The notes below the pieces were generated by a model. The model was not told where the DNA came from and did no database searches. It saw nothing but the letters and a program-made list of their open reading frames with translations. Below, piece by piece: positions 26,992 to 36,094 of a stretch of 64,000 nucleotides of DNA. Location: NCBI GenBank assembly GCA_965232465.1, contig OZ246977.1, positions 372,001 to 436,000 of the forward strand, in the 5' to 3' direction. Both the position numbers and the translations under genes were made by a program. This stretch comes from G965232465 sp965232465. GTDB taxonomy: Bacteria; Pseudomonadota; Alphaproteobacteria; JAQWUY01. How positions within the stretch are numbered: the stretch's first letter is position 1; every line of letters begins with the position of its first letter.

Positions 26992-27152
26992 AACAGTGCC
27001 ACCCCACCGTTGGGTTGTTGGTTTTTCCTCGGAGCCTGAAAAGACAGGTGGGTGAGCATAATATACAGCCCACAGGCTGCACAGGGATACCCCCCTAAGG
27101 AAATGTATAGCCCCCGGGACAAAAACGCACCCTGACATGTGGGGTCGCACAT
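26992..27152 (-). ncRNA. ssrS: 6S RNA
   Basis: About 160 bases on the minus strand immediately downstream of zapA, the classic position of ssrS. The ends pair in a closing stem (GTGCGACCCCAC with GTGGGGTGGCAC, one mismatch), and the interior can form the long irregular hairpin with an open centre expected of 6S RNA. A near-consensus promoter precedes it. 6S RNA binds sigma-70 RNA polymerase and lowers transcription in stationary phase. Exact ends are estimated from the stem and promoter. Confidence 0.72.
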
Positions 27153-27158
27153 AGGGGC

Positions 27159-27187
27159 ATTATATCAAAAAAAGGATCTTGAATCAA
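27159..27187 (-). promoter_or_regulatory. Promoter of the 6S RNA
   Basis: On the minus strand TTGATT (27182-27187) and TATAAT (27159-27164) are spaced by 17 bases, just inside the gap after zapA. The start point would be near 27152, matching the 5' side of the closing stem. Confidence 0.72.
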
Positions 27188-27202
27188 CTCTTTTATTTTG
27201 TA

Positions 27203-27532
27203 TTATTTTCCATTAATTTTTTCTGCTAATTTTTCCAGGGCGATAACCGTTTTTTCCAAGTGTTGTGCGGTGCCAATGGGCAGGTTTGTCTCTTCTGGTG
27301 GTGAGGCTTTTGTGTGTAAGGTACCAGATTGCACATTTGCTGTTTCCATTTCGTCCAATATGATAATACTCCCAATAATCAAAGTTTCCATATCCGATGC
27401 GTTTAGGCTTTGTTTTAGTGCCTGCATGCGGTGTTGCAACTTTTCGGCAATGGCGATGATTTTACCCTCATCGCCATCTTTACAATTCAGGTTAATGCTG
27501 CGATTTAAAACTGTGACGCTGATTTTGCTCAT
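27203..27532 (-). CDS. zapA: Cell division protein ZapA
   Basis: 109 residues. The N-terminal domain (ISVTVLNRSINLNCKDGDE) and the following helical coiled-coil (ALKQSLNASDMETLIIGSIIILDEM) are typical of ZapA, which cross-links FtsZ filaments at the division ring. It overlaps the upstream coiled-coil gene by four bases (ATGA) and precedes the 6S RNA, an order conserved in many proteobacteria. Confidence 0.88.
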   Translation of the reverse strand: MSKISVTVLNRSINLNCKDGDEGKIIAIAEKLQHRMQALKQSLNASDMETLIIGSIIILDEMETANVQSGTLHTKASPPEETNLPIGTAQHLEKTVIALEKLAEKINGK

Positions 27533-27840
27533 GGTGTGGTGTTATCTGCTTTTTCAGTATTTGATGTATAGTGGGATAATGTATGATGCAATTTTTCCAC
27601 ATCACGGATAATAGTGTCTAATTCCTGTTGCATATGGAGTGGGATTTGTTTTTGGGCATCTTCCAATTGTGTTTGCAGGGTATGGTTGTGTAATTGTAAT
27701 TGGTGTATATCGTTTTCGAATTCGGTAATTTTTTGTTGTAATTCTTTATTCTGGTTGTGCAAGGTGGTTATTTTGTCGCTCAGCGTAGTAACGGCGATGT
27801 TTAATCTTCCGATTAAGTCCTGTAAAATATCGTTTGTCAT
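27529..27840 (-). CDS. Coiled-coil protein upstream of ZapA (DUF4164/ZapB-like)
   Basis: 103 residues dominated by a heptad-rich coiled coil (about residues 15-90: HNQNKELQQKITEFENDIH, LQLHNHTLQTQLEDAQKQ). In alphaproteobacteria a small coiled-coil protein commonly lies just upstream of zapA, and by analogy with ZapB it may join the division ring. That role is inference; the family name is tentative. It overlaps zapA by four bases. Confidence 0.75.
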   Translation of the reverse strand: MTNDILQDLIGRLNIAVTTLSDKITTLHNQNKELQQKITEFENDIHQLQLHNHTLQTQLEDAQKQIPLHMQQELDTIIRDVEKLHHTLSHYTSNTEKADNTTP

Positions 27841-27995
27841 AGGTTTATTCCTTTTGTTTACACACAGTATGATTATATGGGATACAGTGTAAACTGTGCA
27901 AGCGATTTTGTCAATAATATGCTTGTATTTTTACGATTTAGCCTGTATGTTTATGGGAAAAATGAACAGTGTAACTTATTTGTAAGGTGTTTGAA

Positions 27996-29957
27996 GTGAT
28001 AAAATATAAGGATATGTCCAATGCTATTCGGGTGTTGGCTATGGATGCGGTGCAACAGGCAAATTCTGGACATCCCGGTATGCCTATGGGATTTGCGGAT
28101 GTGGCGACGGTGTTGTTTAGTAAATACTTAAAGTACGATGCACACACCCCGGATTGGGCGGACAGGGATCGTTTTATCCTGTCCGCAGGACACGGGTCGA
28201 TGTTGCAATACGCCTTGTTATATTTAACCGGATACCCGGATATATCGCTAACCGATATTAAAAATTTTCGGCAATTGGGGTCAAAAACCCCGGGGCATCC
28301 CGAATATGGACACACAGCAGGCGTGGAAACCACCACGGGTCCGCTTGGGGCGGGAATCACCAATGCGGTGGGGTTTGCCTTGGCGGAACGGCATTTAAAT
28401 GCCCAATTTGGCGATGATTTGGTGCATCACAAAACCTATGTCGTTGTGGGGGATGGCTGTTTAATGGAAGGCATTTCGCAAGAAGCTATTTCCATGGCAG
28501 GACATTGGAAATTACACAATTTGATCGTGTTGTGGGATGATAATGACATTTGTATCGACGGGGCCGTGTCCATGTGCACATCGGACAATCAAAAAATGCG
28601 GTTTGAAGCAAGCGGATGGCGGGTGTTATCCTGTGATGGGCATGATTTTGATTCCATCGATTCCGCATTATCCGATGCACAAACCAGCGATAAACCCGTG
28701 CTGATTGCCTGCAAAACCATTATTGGCAAGGGGGCACCGAATAAATCCGGGTCTGCATCGTCGCACGGGGCACCGCTTGGGGCGGATGAAATAAAACTTG
28801 CCAAACAGCAATTAGGCTGTGATTGGGGCGATGCGTTTACCATTCCTGATACAGTGTTAGCGGATTGGCGTACGGTGGGACGGCGGGGTGAATCTGCGGT
28901 ACAACACTGGCAACAACGATTAAACAGTTCCCATAAAAAACAAGCATTTTTGGACACATTGGCAATTGATACCCATACTATAGATGCGGTTATCAATGCG
29001 TATAAACAACAATTAAGTGCCGAATGTCCCAAAGTGGCAACCCGCCAAGCATCGCAAATGGCATTGGAAGTGTTAAATCCCGTGCTGCCCCAATTGATTG
29101 GGGGGTCGGCGGATTTAACCGGGTCGAATTTAACCAAGACTTCTGATTTGCATATATTGTCTGCGGATAATTATGGCGGGCGTTATATTCATTATGGTAT
29201 TCGTGAACACGGCATGGGGGCGGTTATGAATGGACTTGCCCTACATGGGGGGTGTATTCCATATGGGGGGTCATTTTTGGTATTTACTGATTATTGCCGT
29301 CCATCGATTCGTTTGTCTGCGTTAATGGGTGTCCGGTCGATTTATGTAATGACCCATGATTCCATCGGTTTGGGCGAAGATGGTCCCACCCACCAACCGG
29401 TGGAACACTTATCCGCATTGCGGGCAATACCGAATGTATGGGTATTCCGTCCTGCGGATGCGGTGGAAACCGCTGAATCTTGGGCTTTGGCGGTACAATC
29501 TGAATCGACCCCCAGTATTTTGGCATTATCCCGACAAGGGGTGTCCACGGTGCGTACAACCCATACAGACGGCAATTTAACCGCCAAAGGGGCGTATGTT
29601 TTGTCCCCGGCAAAAGGTACAGGGGATGCAACCCTTATTGCCAGTGGTTCGGAAGTGGAAATCGCCATCAATGCCCAATCTGTATTAGCGGAACAAGGCG
29701 TTGTCGTATCCGTGGTATCCGCCCCGTGCTTGGAATTGTTTATCGCCCAATCGGATGTGTATCAAAATACCGTATTAGGCACCGCCCCACGGGTGGTTAT
29801 CGAAGCCGGTATCCGCCAAGGGTGGGAAGGGATTTTACGCCCCGATGATACTTTTATTGGTATGAAAGGTTTTGGGGCATCTGCCCCCGCCAAAGATTTG
29901 TACGCAGATTTTGGCATTACCATCGATGCGGTGGTACAGGCCATACAAAAACGATAA
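27996..29957 (+). CDS. tkt: Transketolase
   Basis: About 653 residues. The start region MSNAIRVLAMDAVQQANSGHPGMPMG, the thiamine-diphosphate motif GDGCLMEGISQEA with later Asn (WDDNDI), and the central IRYGIREHGMGAVMNG are standard. I prefer the GTG at 27996, which has AAGG eight bases upstream; GTG at 27987 and ATG at 28014 are alternatives. The enzyme transfers two-carbon units in the non-oxidative pentose phosphate pathway. Together with gap downstream it forms the usual alphaproteobacterial pair. Confidence 0.96.
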   Translation: MIKYKDMSNAIRVLAMDAVQQANSGHPGMPMGFADVATVLFSKYLKYDAHTPDWADRDRFILSAGHGSMLQYALLYLTGYPDISLTDIKNFRQLGSKTPGHPEYGHTAGVETTTGPLGAGITNAVGFALAERHLNAQFGDDLVHHKTYVVVGDGCLMEGISQEAISMAGHWKLHNLIVLWDDNDICIDGAVSMCTSDNQKMRFEASGWRVLSCDGHDFDSIDSALSDAQTSDKPVLIACKTIIGKGAPNKSGSASSHGAPLGADEIKLAKQQLGCDWGDAFTIPDTVLADWRTVGRRGESAVQHWQQRLNSSHKKQAFLDTLAIDTHTIDAVINAYKQQLSAECPKVATRQASQMALEVLNPVLPQLIGGSADLTGSNLTKTSDLHILSADNYGGRYIHYGIREHGMGAVMNGLALHGGCIPYGGSFLVFTDYCRPSIRLSALMGVRSIYVMTHDSIGLGEDGPTHQPVEHLSALRAIPNVWVFRPADAVETAESWALAVQSESTPSILALSRQGVSTVRTTHTDGNLTAKGAYVLSPAKGTGDATLIASGSEVEIAINAQSVLAEQGVVVSVVSAPCLELFIAQSDVYQNTVLGTAPRVVIEAGIRQGWEGILRPDDTFIGMKGFGASAPAKDLYADFGITIDAVVQAIQKR

Positions 29958-29980
29958 ATGTACAAATTTTCTGGGCATAT

Positions 29981-30001
29981 ATTCCATGTTTTGTATGGAA
30001 T
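29981..30001 (+). other. Hairpin between tkt and gap
   Basis: ATTCCAT, loop GTTTTGT, ATGGAAT. There is no following T-run, so read-through from tkt into gap is likely; it may be a processing or stability element. Confidence 0.35.
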
Positions 30002-30037
30002 GTTATCATAACAATAAAGGGAACAGGATTATACCAC

Positions 30038-31039
30038 ATGACAGTAAAGATTTTTATCAATGGATTTGGGCGTATTGGACGATTGGTTTTACGGGCGATA
30101 AGTGAATATAGTCGCCATAATGAATTTGAAGTGGTGGGGATTAATCATCCCCGTGGGGCGGAAAGTGCGTATTATTTATATAAATATGATTCTGTACATG
30201 GTATCGCCCATACGCCGGTTACATATACAAACGATGGTCTTGATGTGGGGTTTGGTAAAATTCCATTGGTGTGTAGCCGTGACCCATCTGTGCTTGATTT
30301 ATCCGATGTGGATGTGGTCATGGAATGTACGGGGGTATATAAAACCCGTGCGGATATGCAGGTATTTTTGGATCGGGGGGCAAAAAAAATTCTTGTTTCC
30401 GCCCCGTTTAAACCCGCCGATTGTACGGTGGTATATGGCGTTAACCAAGATGTTATCACCCCCGTCCATACGATTGTTTCCAATGCGTCTTGTACCACAA
30501 ATTGCCTTGCCCCTGTGGTCAAAGTGTTGGATGATGCGTTTGGTATCGATCGGGGGTATATGACAACCATTCATGCGTATACAGGGGATCAGCAAATTTT
30601 GGACAGCTCCCACAAATACAACCGCCGTGCCAGAGCTGCTGGGTTAAGTATTGTGCCGACTTCGTCCGGGGCGGCACGGGCAATGCAACAGGTTATGCCC
30701 CATATGGAAGGTAAATTGGATGGTGTTGCCATGCGTGTACCCACCCCAAATGTATCGTGTATCGATTTAAAAGTGGATGTGTACCAATCGGTTACCACGG
30801 ATCAAGTCAATACGGCCATGCAAAAATCTGCGAATGGGGCATTATCTGGGGTGTTGGGATATGAAACGGAAGAATTGGTATCCATCGATTTTAACCACAA
30901 CCCGCACTCATCGATTTTTGATGCCACCCAAACTATGGTTTTGCAGGGTACCAGCCTGCGTGTGGTGGCATGGTATGACAACGAATGGGGTTTTTCTTGT
31001 CGTATGCTGGACACGGCAAAATGTATGTATGGCGTATAG
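30038..31039 (+). CDS. gap: Glyceraldehyde-3-phosphate dehydrogenase
   Basis: 333 residues. INGFGRIGRLVLRAI binds the dinucleotide and SNASCTTNCLAP carries the catalytic Cys; HAYTGDQQ and the WYDNEWGFSCR end are also present. The position after the second beta strand that usually has Asp for NAD (typical IND) reads GINHPRG, with His, so NADP use is possible. It interconverts glyceraldehyde 3-phosphate and 1,3-bisphosphoglycerate. It follows tkt, but the usual pgk is absent and a deoxyribose operon comes next, whose product is glyceraldehyde 3-phosphate. Confidence 0.95.
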   Translation: MTVKIFINGFGRIGRLVLRAISEYSRHNEFEVVGINHPRGAESAYYLYKYDSVHGIAHTPVTYTNDGLDVGFGKIPLVCSRDPSVLDLSDVDVVMECTGVYKTRADMQVFLDRGAKKILVSAPFKPADCTVVYGVNQDVITPVHTIVSNASCTTNCLAPVVKVLDDAFGIDRGYMTTIHAYTGDQQILDSSHKYNRRARAAGLSIVPTSSGAARAMQQVMPHMEGKLDGVAMRVPTPNVSCIDLKVDVYQSVTTDQVNTAMQKSANGALSGVLGYETEELVSIDFNHNPHSSIFDATQTMVLQGTSLRVVAWYDNEWGFSCRMLDTAKCMYGV

Positions 31040-31065
31040 TCGTGTTAAAAATGGGGGGTTTTGTT

Positions 31066-31089
31066 GTGCCTGTTGCATGGCACTTTTTT
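31066..31089 (+). terminator. Terminator after gap
   Basis: GTGCC, eight-base loop, GGCAC followed by six Ts. A short stem but with a clean T-run. Confidence 0.6.
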
Positions 31090-31111
31090 AATGTGTGCTT
31101 CTGAAATTTTA

Positions 31112-31154
31112 TAGACTCTGCCCATAAAAGTTGCTATACTAATACCATTAGTAT
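31112..31154 (+). promoter_or_regulatory. deoC operon promoter overlapped by a perfect palindrome
   Basis: TAGACT (31112-31117) and TATACT (31135-31140) are separated by 17 bases. The perfect inverted repeat ATACTAAT-ACC-ATTAGTAT (31136-31154) begins inside the -10 hexamer, the position expected for a repressor site. No regulator gene lies nearby, so the protein that binds it is unknown. Confidence 0.55.
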
Positions 31155-31188
31155 TACATACCAAGAAATATATTATGGAAAATATATC

Positions 31189-32148
31189 ATGAAGGATTCA
31201 CATACGCCCCGTAATGCGGGAATGCCGTTGGATATGGCGTTTGTCCATGCGGTACGGGTTAACAAATCCGCATCAGAATTGCGGGTACATACCCTTATGA
31301 ACCGTCGGACGGTCAAGGGGGATGCCCAAACTGCTTGGCTGATAAATGCGGTGCAGTGTATGGATTTAACCACTCTGAGTGGCGATGATACCGCCCAACG
31401 GGTACATCGTTTATGTGCCAAAGCTAAAAATCCCATACGGGCGGATATTTTGTCCGATTTGGGGGTATCGATTCCTATTACCACTGGGGCGGTATGTGTG
31501 TACCATCGTTTTGTTGCCACGGCGGTACAGGCTTTACAAGGCACCAATATTCCCGTGGCGGCTGTGTCGACGGGGTTTCCCACCGGCTTGACACCGCACC
31601 ATTTAAAACTTATGGAAATTGAACACTCTGTTGCCGATGGTGCCACAGAAATTGATATTGTTATCAGCCGTGCACATGTGTTCACCGGGAATTGGCAGGC
31701 ATTATATAACGAAGTCCAAGATTTTCGTAGTGCCTGTGGCGATGCCCATATGAAGGTTATTTTGGCGACCGGTGATTTAAAAACCTTACGCAATGTCAGC
31801 CGTGCCAGTTTTGTATGCATGATGGCAGGGGCGGATTTTATCAAAACTTCCACCGGCAAAGAATCGGTAAATGCCACTTTACCCGTATCCTTGACCATGG
31901 TACGGGCGATTCGCACCTATGAAAGTATGACCGGATTTAAAGTGGGATACAAACCTGCGGGGGGTGTATCAACGGCAAAAGATGCCTTACAATATCAGAT
32001 TTTAATGAAAGAAGAACTGGGCAGGGAGTGGGTGTCCCCCGACTTATTTCGATTTGGGGCATCGTCGTTGTTGGCGGATATCGAACGGCAATTGGAACAC
32101 CGTGCCACCGGGGCATATAGCACTTTATACCGCCATGCCATTGGATAA
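31189..32148 (+). CDS. deoC: Deoxyribose-phosphate aldolase
   Basis: 319 residues, the longer alphaproteobacterial type. IDIVISRAHVFTGNW and KVILATGDL precede the Schiff-base Lys in FIKTSTGKESVNATL, and GYKPAGGVSTAKDAL holds the second conserved Lys. It splits 2-deoxyribose 5-phosphate into glyceraldehyde 3-phosphate and acetaldehyde. It is the first of four closely spaced genes that together would degrade the deoxyribose of nucleosides. Confidence 0.96.
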   Translation: MKDSHTPRNAGMPLDMAFVHAVRVNKSASELRVHTLMNRRTVKGDAQTAWLINAVQCMDLTTLSGDDTAQRVHRLCAKAKNPIRADILSDLGVSIPITTGAVCVYHRFVATAVQALQGTNIPVAAVSTGFPTGLTPHHLKLMEIEHSVADGATEIDIVISRAHVFTGNWQALYNEVQDFRSACGDAHMKVILATGDLKTLRNVSRASFVCMMAGADFIKTSTGKESVNATLPVSLTMVRAIRTYESMTGFKVGYKPAGGVSTAKDALQYQILMKEELGREWVSPDLFRFGASSLLADIERQLEHRATGAYSTLYRHAIG

Positions 32149-32168
32149 ATATTAAATAAGGATAAAAA

Positions 32169-34541
32169 ATGTCAGTTATGTCATACTTAAATACTATGGA
32201 ATACGCCCCCAATTTCGAAGACGCCACTGTTGCCCAAAAGTGGTTACGGAACCATGCGGAGGGGTTTGGACACTTTATCAACGGAGCATTTACCCCCCAT
32301 ACCCCTAATAAAGCATTTACAACCGTATGCCCCGCCGATAAAACCGTGCTTGCCACCTTGTCCCAAGGTACCCCCGAAGATGTGGATATGGCGGTACAAT
32401 CCGCCCGTAACGCCCATAAAATATGGTCGAAGATGTCGCCCCATCAACGGGCGGTTAAATTGTACGCTCTTGCCCGTATTATCCAACGCAACGCCCGTTT
32501 ATTGGCGGTGGTCGAGAGTCTGGATAACGGTAAGTCGATTCGTGAATCCCGTGATATTGATGTGCCCTTGTCCGCCCGTCATTTTTACCACCATGCGGGC
32601 TGGGCACAGGTCGTCGATACGCACTTTGCTGAGTATGAATCGATGGGGGTTATTGGGCAAATTATTCCTTGGAATTTTCCCCTTTTGATGTTGGCATGGA
32701 AAATCGCCCCCGCCTTGGCAATGGGGAATACGGTGGTGTTAAAGCCGGCGGATTTAACGCCGTTAAGTGCCTTATTATTTGCACAATTTGTCCAATCTGT
32801 GGGTATTCCCGACGGGGTTATAAACATTGTAACAGGGGATGGAAAAACCGGCGAAGCCATTGCCACCCATCCAGATGTGGACAAAATTGCCTTTACGGGA
32901 TCGACGGCGGTGGGGAAACATTTACGGCAAATTACCGCTGGTACAGGCAAAAAATTAACCCTTGAATTGGGTGGAAAATCCCCTTTTATTGTATTCGAAG
33001 ATGGGGATATTGACGCCGCCGTCGAAGGCGTGGTCAACTCCATTTGGTTTAACCAAGGGCAAGTATGCTGTGCTGGATCCCGATTGATTGTTCAGGCAAG
33101 CATTGCCGATATTTTTCACCAAAAACTACACCAACGGATGCAAAATATCCGCTTGGGGCATGCCCTTGATAAAACCATCGATATGGGGGCAATTATCAGT
33201 AAAACCCAATTACACCGTATTACCCACATGGTGGCCGCAGGTGTAAAAGATGGCGGTATATTGATACAACCGGATTTTTCCGTGCCGGATACAGGATTTT
33301 ATTATCCCCCGACAATTTTACGGGATGTACCTGTAACCTCAGCAGCGGCGATGGAAGAAATTTTTGGTCCAGTTGCCGTATCCACCACTTTTCGTACAGT
33401 TGATGAGGCGATTACACTTGCCAATCATTCAAAATATGGTCTGTCCGCCAGCATTTGGTCCGAATCCATCAATCTTACCCTCGAAGTGGCATCCGCATTA
33501 CACACGGGGGTTGTATGGGTAAATGGGGCAAATATGCTGGATGCCGGTGTGGGCTTTGGCGGCCGTAAACAAAGTGGATATGGGCGTGAAGGTGGCATCG
33601 AAGGATGTTATGCGTACTTGCAACATAAGACTTTATACAGGGGTAAAACCCGTCCTGCACCGCCCATACACACCCCAAATATGGCGGTTATACAAACGGA
33701 TATAGACAGAACTTTAAAATTGTTTATTGGCGGAAAACAAACCCGTCCCGATGGACAATATGCCCTGCCTGTGGTTGCCCATGATGGTAAAGTATTGGCA
33801 CAAATTCCAGTGGGTAATCGCAAAGACATTAGGAATGCGGTACAATCGGCACGTTCCGCAACCGCTTGGGCAAACGCAACTGCCCACAATCGGACACAGA
33901 TTTTATATTATATGGGCGAAAATCTGATGGGCAGAAAATCCGAATTTGTCGACCGTATACGGGCGATGACGGGGGCAAATGACACGCATGCCACCGCCGA
34001 GGTCGACCTATCGATTGCCCGCCTGTTTGCCTATGGGGCATATGCGGATACATACGAAGGTACCGTCCATAATCCCCCCATGCGTGGCTTGGCATTGGCG
34101 ATTCCAGAGGCCATCGGCGTAACAGGGGTTATTTGTCCGCCCGAATGTCCATTGTTGGGCTTTGTTAGCACCATTGCCCCCCTTATTAGTATGGGCAATA
34201 CAGTGGTTGCGGTGCCAAGTGTACCATATCCATTGTCGGCGTTGGATTTTTATTCTATACTGGAAACATCCGATGTACCCGGTGGCGTGGTAAATATTGT
34301 GAGCGGCGATCCGCATACATTGGTACAGACCATGGCACAACACCATGATATGGATGCGTTGTGGGTGTTTGGCGATGCGGACATATGCACCACCGCCGAA
34401 CGCTTATCCGCCAACAGTTTAAAACGCACTTTTGTCGATCATGGCACACAGTTTGATTGGTTTCACACCGCTTGCCAAGGGGCATATTTTTTACGACACA
34501 GCACAGAAATTAAAAATATCTGGGTACCATATGGGGAATAA
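32169..34541 (+). CDS. Tandem aldehyde dehydrogenase (two ALDH domains, second degenerate)
   Basis: 790 residues. The first domain (about residues 15-490) is a complete aldehyde dehydrogenase: PWNFPLLM, TGSTAVGK, catalytic Glu in LELGGKSPF and catalytic Cys in NQGQVCCAGSRL. The second (about 515-785) repeats only the N-terminal half of the fold (GVTGVICPPECPLLGF, GNTVVAVPS) and lacks the catalytic Cys and Glu. In this operon it probably oxidises the acetaldehyde made by DeoC to acetate. A similar fused gene next to deoC is known from other alphaproteobacteria. Start 20 bases after deoC. Confidence 0.9.
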   Translation: MSVMSYLNTMEYAPNFEDATVAQKWLRNHAEGFGHFINGAFTPHTPNKAFTTVCPADKTVLATLSQGTPEDVDMAVQSARNAHKIWSKMSPHQRAVKLYALARIIQRNARLLAVVESLDNGKSIRESRDIDVPLSARHFYHHAGWAQVVDTHFAEYESMGVIGQIIPWNFPLLMLAWKIAPALAMGNTVVLKPADLTPLSALLFAQFVQSVGIPDGVINIVTGDGKTGEAIATHPDVDKIAFTGSTAVGKHLRQITAGTGKKLTLELGGKSPFIVFEDGDIDAAVEGVVNSIWFNQGQVCCAGSRLIVQASIADIFHQKLHQRMQNIRLGHALDKTIDMGAIISKTQLHRITHMVAAGVKDGGILIQPDFSVPDTGFYYPPTILRDVPVTSAAAMEEIFGPVAVSTTFRTVDEAITLANHSKYGLSASIWSESINLTLEVASALHTGVVWVNGANMLDAGVGFGGRKQSGYGREGGIEGCYAYLQHKTLYRGKTRPAPPIHTPNMAVIQTDIDRTLKLFIGGKQTRPDGQYALPVVAHDGKVLAQIPVGNRKDIRNAVQSARSATAWANATAHNRTQILYYMGENLMGRKSEFVDRIRAMTGANDTHATAEVDLSIARLFAYGAYADTYEGTVHNPPMRGLALAIPEAIGVTGVICPPECPLLGFVSTIAPLISMGNTVVAVPSVPYPLSALDFYSILETSDVPGGVVNIVSGDPHTLVQTMAQHHDMDALWVFGDADICTTAERLSANSLKRTFVDHGTQFDWFHTACQGAYFLRHSTEIKNIWVPYGE

Positions 34542-34554
34542 AGGAGATACATTT

Positions 34555-35487
34555 ATGAAATATACACATGATATTATTGTATTGGGTATTTATGTGGCGG
34601 ATACCGCTTACCAAGCCCGTCGTCTGCCAAAAATTGGCGAAACTTTTATGGGGTCGAAGTTTTCATTGGGTCCGGGGGGCAAGGGATCGAATCAGGCGGT
34701 AGCGGCGGCTATGGCGGGGGCAAAAACCGCATTTATCAGCAAAATCGGGGACGACCCATTTGGAAAAATGGCATTGGATATTTATAAGAAAACCGGGGTA
34801 CACCCCTTGCTTGACATATCGCCGGATCAGCCAACCGGTTCCGCATTTATTTTCGTTGATGAAAACACCGGCGACAATGCCATTATTGTCTGTCCAGAGG
34901 TTGCCAATACACTCGACACGGCTTTTATTGCCGACAAAAAAACCGCTATTGAACATTCTAAAATATTTGTAACACAATTGGAACAGCCCGCATCCGTGGC
35001 ATTGTATGCGTTGCAAATTGCCAAATCCGCCGGGGTAAAAACCATTTTTAATCCCGCCCCCATGTGTGATTTTGACACGGCAATATATGGGGTGTGTGAT
35101 TATATCATTCCCAATGAAACCGAAGCCCAAGCGTTAGTTGGATTTCCCATTGAAACTGTTGTTGATGCCAAGCAAGGGGCGGAAGTCTTATATGATCGGG
35201 GGGTGCAAAATGTTATTATGACTTTGGGGGACAAGGGGGTATATGTGCATAATGATTCCATAAGCACCCATATTCCTTGTATCCCCACCCAAGCCATTGA
35301 TACAACAGGGGCGGGGGATGCGTTTATCGGTGGATTTGCCACCGCTTTGGCGGAAGGTAAAGATATTATATCCGCATCTATGTTTGGCTGTGCCACCGCC
35401 AGCATTGCCGTTTCACGGGTGGGTACGGCACCGGCAATGCCCCATCGTGTGGATATCGACCGCTTGATGCAACAGCAGGGGGCATAA
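34555..35487 (+). CDS. PfkB-family sugar kinase, ribokinase/deoxyribokinase
   Basis: 310 residues from the ATG at 34555, which has AAGGAGA ahead of it; this lies just past the aldehyde dehydrogenase stop. The substrate glycines GPGGKGSNQAVAAA and the catalytic DTTGAGDAFIGGF motif (anion hole and base Asp) define a ribokinase-type enzyme. In this setting, between deoC and a nucleoside deoxyribosyltransferase, deoxyribose is a more fitting substrate than ribose, giving deoxyribose 5-phosphate for DeoC. That specificity is inferred from context. Confidence 0.9.
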   Translation: MKYTHDIIVLGIYVADTAYQARRLPKIGETFMGSKFSLGPGGKGSNQAVAAAMAGAKTAFISKIGDDPFGKMALDIYKKTGVHPLLDISPDQPTGSAFIFVDENTGDNAIIVCPEVANTLDTAFIADKKTAIEHSKIFVTQLEQPASVALYALQIAKSAGVKTIFNPAPMCDFDTAIYGVCDYIIPNETEAQALVGFPIETVVDAKQGAEVLYDRGVQNVIMTLGDKGVYVHNDSISTHIPCIPTQAIDTTGAGDAFIGGFATALAEGKDIISASMFGCATASIAVSRVGTAPAMPHRVDIDRLMQQQGA

Positions 35488-35488
35488 T

Positions 35489-36079
35489 ATGAAAAATATA
35501 TATTTGGCGGGTCCCGATGTGTTTTTAAAAAATGCTGCTGAAGTTTTTGCCAAAAAAAAACGCATTTGTAAAAAATATGGATTTATCGGGCATGCCCCCC
35601 TGGATAATAATATAAACCTGCCCGATGATATGCCCTTGTTCGACAGGGGGATGAAGATTTATTTTGCCGATATTGCCATGATGGATACCTGTGATATTAT
35701 CGTTGCCAATATGACACCGTTTCAGGGTATTAGCATGGATGTGGGGACGGCGTATGAAATGGGATACATGCGTGCACAGGGTAAAATCATATATGCATAT
35801 TCAAACCACCCCACCCCCTTTATCGATCGGCAATGTGCTGTATTCGAATATTATACCGATACAGACGATAATATATTGCGCGACACCACCACCAAAATGC
35901 GCTGTTTAAATACGGATATGAGCGATAATTTAATGGTAATTGGACCCGTGGTCGAAACTACAGAAAATCCCCCCTTGGTGGCACAAGACCATATCACAGA
36001 CCCGATTATTATGCACACCAGAACCGATGTATTTGAACGCACCATTCAGGCGTTACATCAAAAATATGGGTACATATAA
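35489..36079 (+). CDS. Nucleoside 2-deoxyribosyltransferase
   Basis: 196 residues. The start IYLAGPDVFLKNA and later motif DIIVANMTPFQGISMDVGTAYEMGYM contain the Tyr/Asp and catalytic Glu (YEMGYM) region of the NDT family. The enzyme moves the deoxyribosyl group between bases, and can hydrolyse deoxynucleosides to free deoxyribose, which would feed the kinase encoded just before. It begins one base after the kinase stop and ends the operon. Confidence 0.9.
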   Translation: MKNIYLAGPDVFLKNAAEVFAKKKRICKKYGFIGHAPLDNNINLPDDMPLFDRGMKIYFADIAMMDTCDIIVANMTPFQGISMDVGTAYEMGYMRAQGKIIYAYSNHPTPFIDRQCAVFEYYTDTDDNILRDTTTKMRCLNTDMSDNLMVIGPVVETTENPPLVAQDHITDPIIMHTRTDVFERTIQALHQKYGYI

Positions 36080-36094
36080 CAGCACCCCCCATTA

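Noticed and set aside
28589..29137. 182-codon frame opposite tkt
   Set aside because: Antisense to a highly conserved enzyme; no independent signals.
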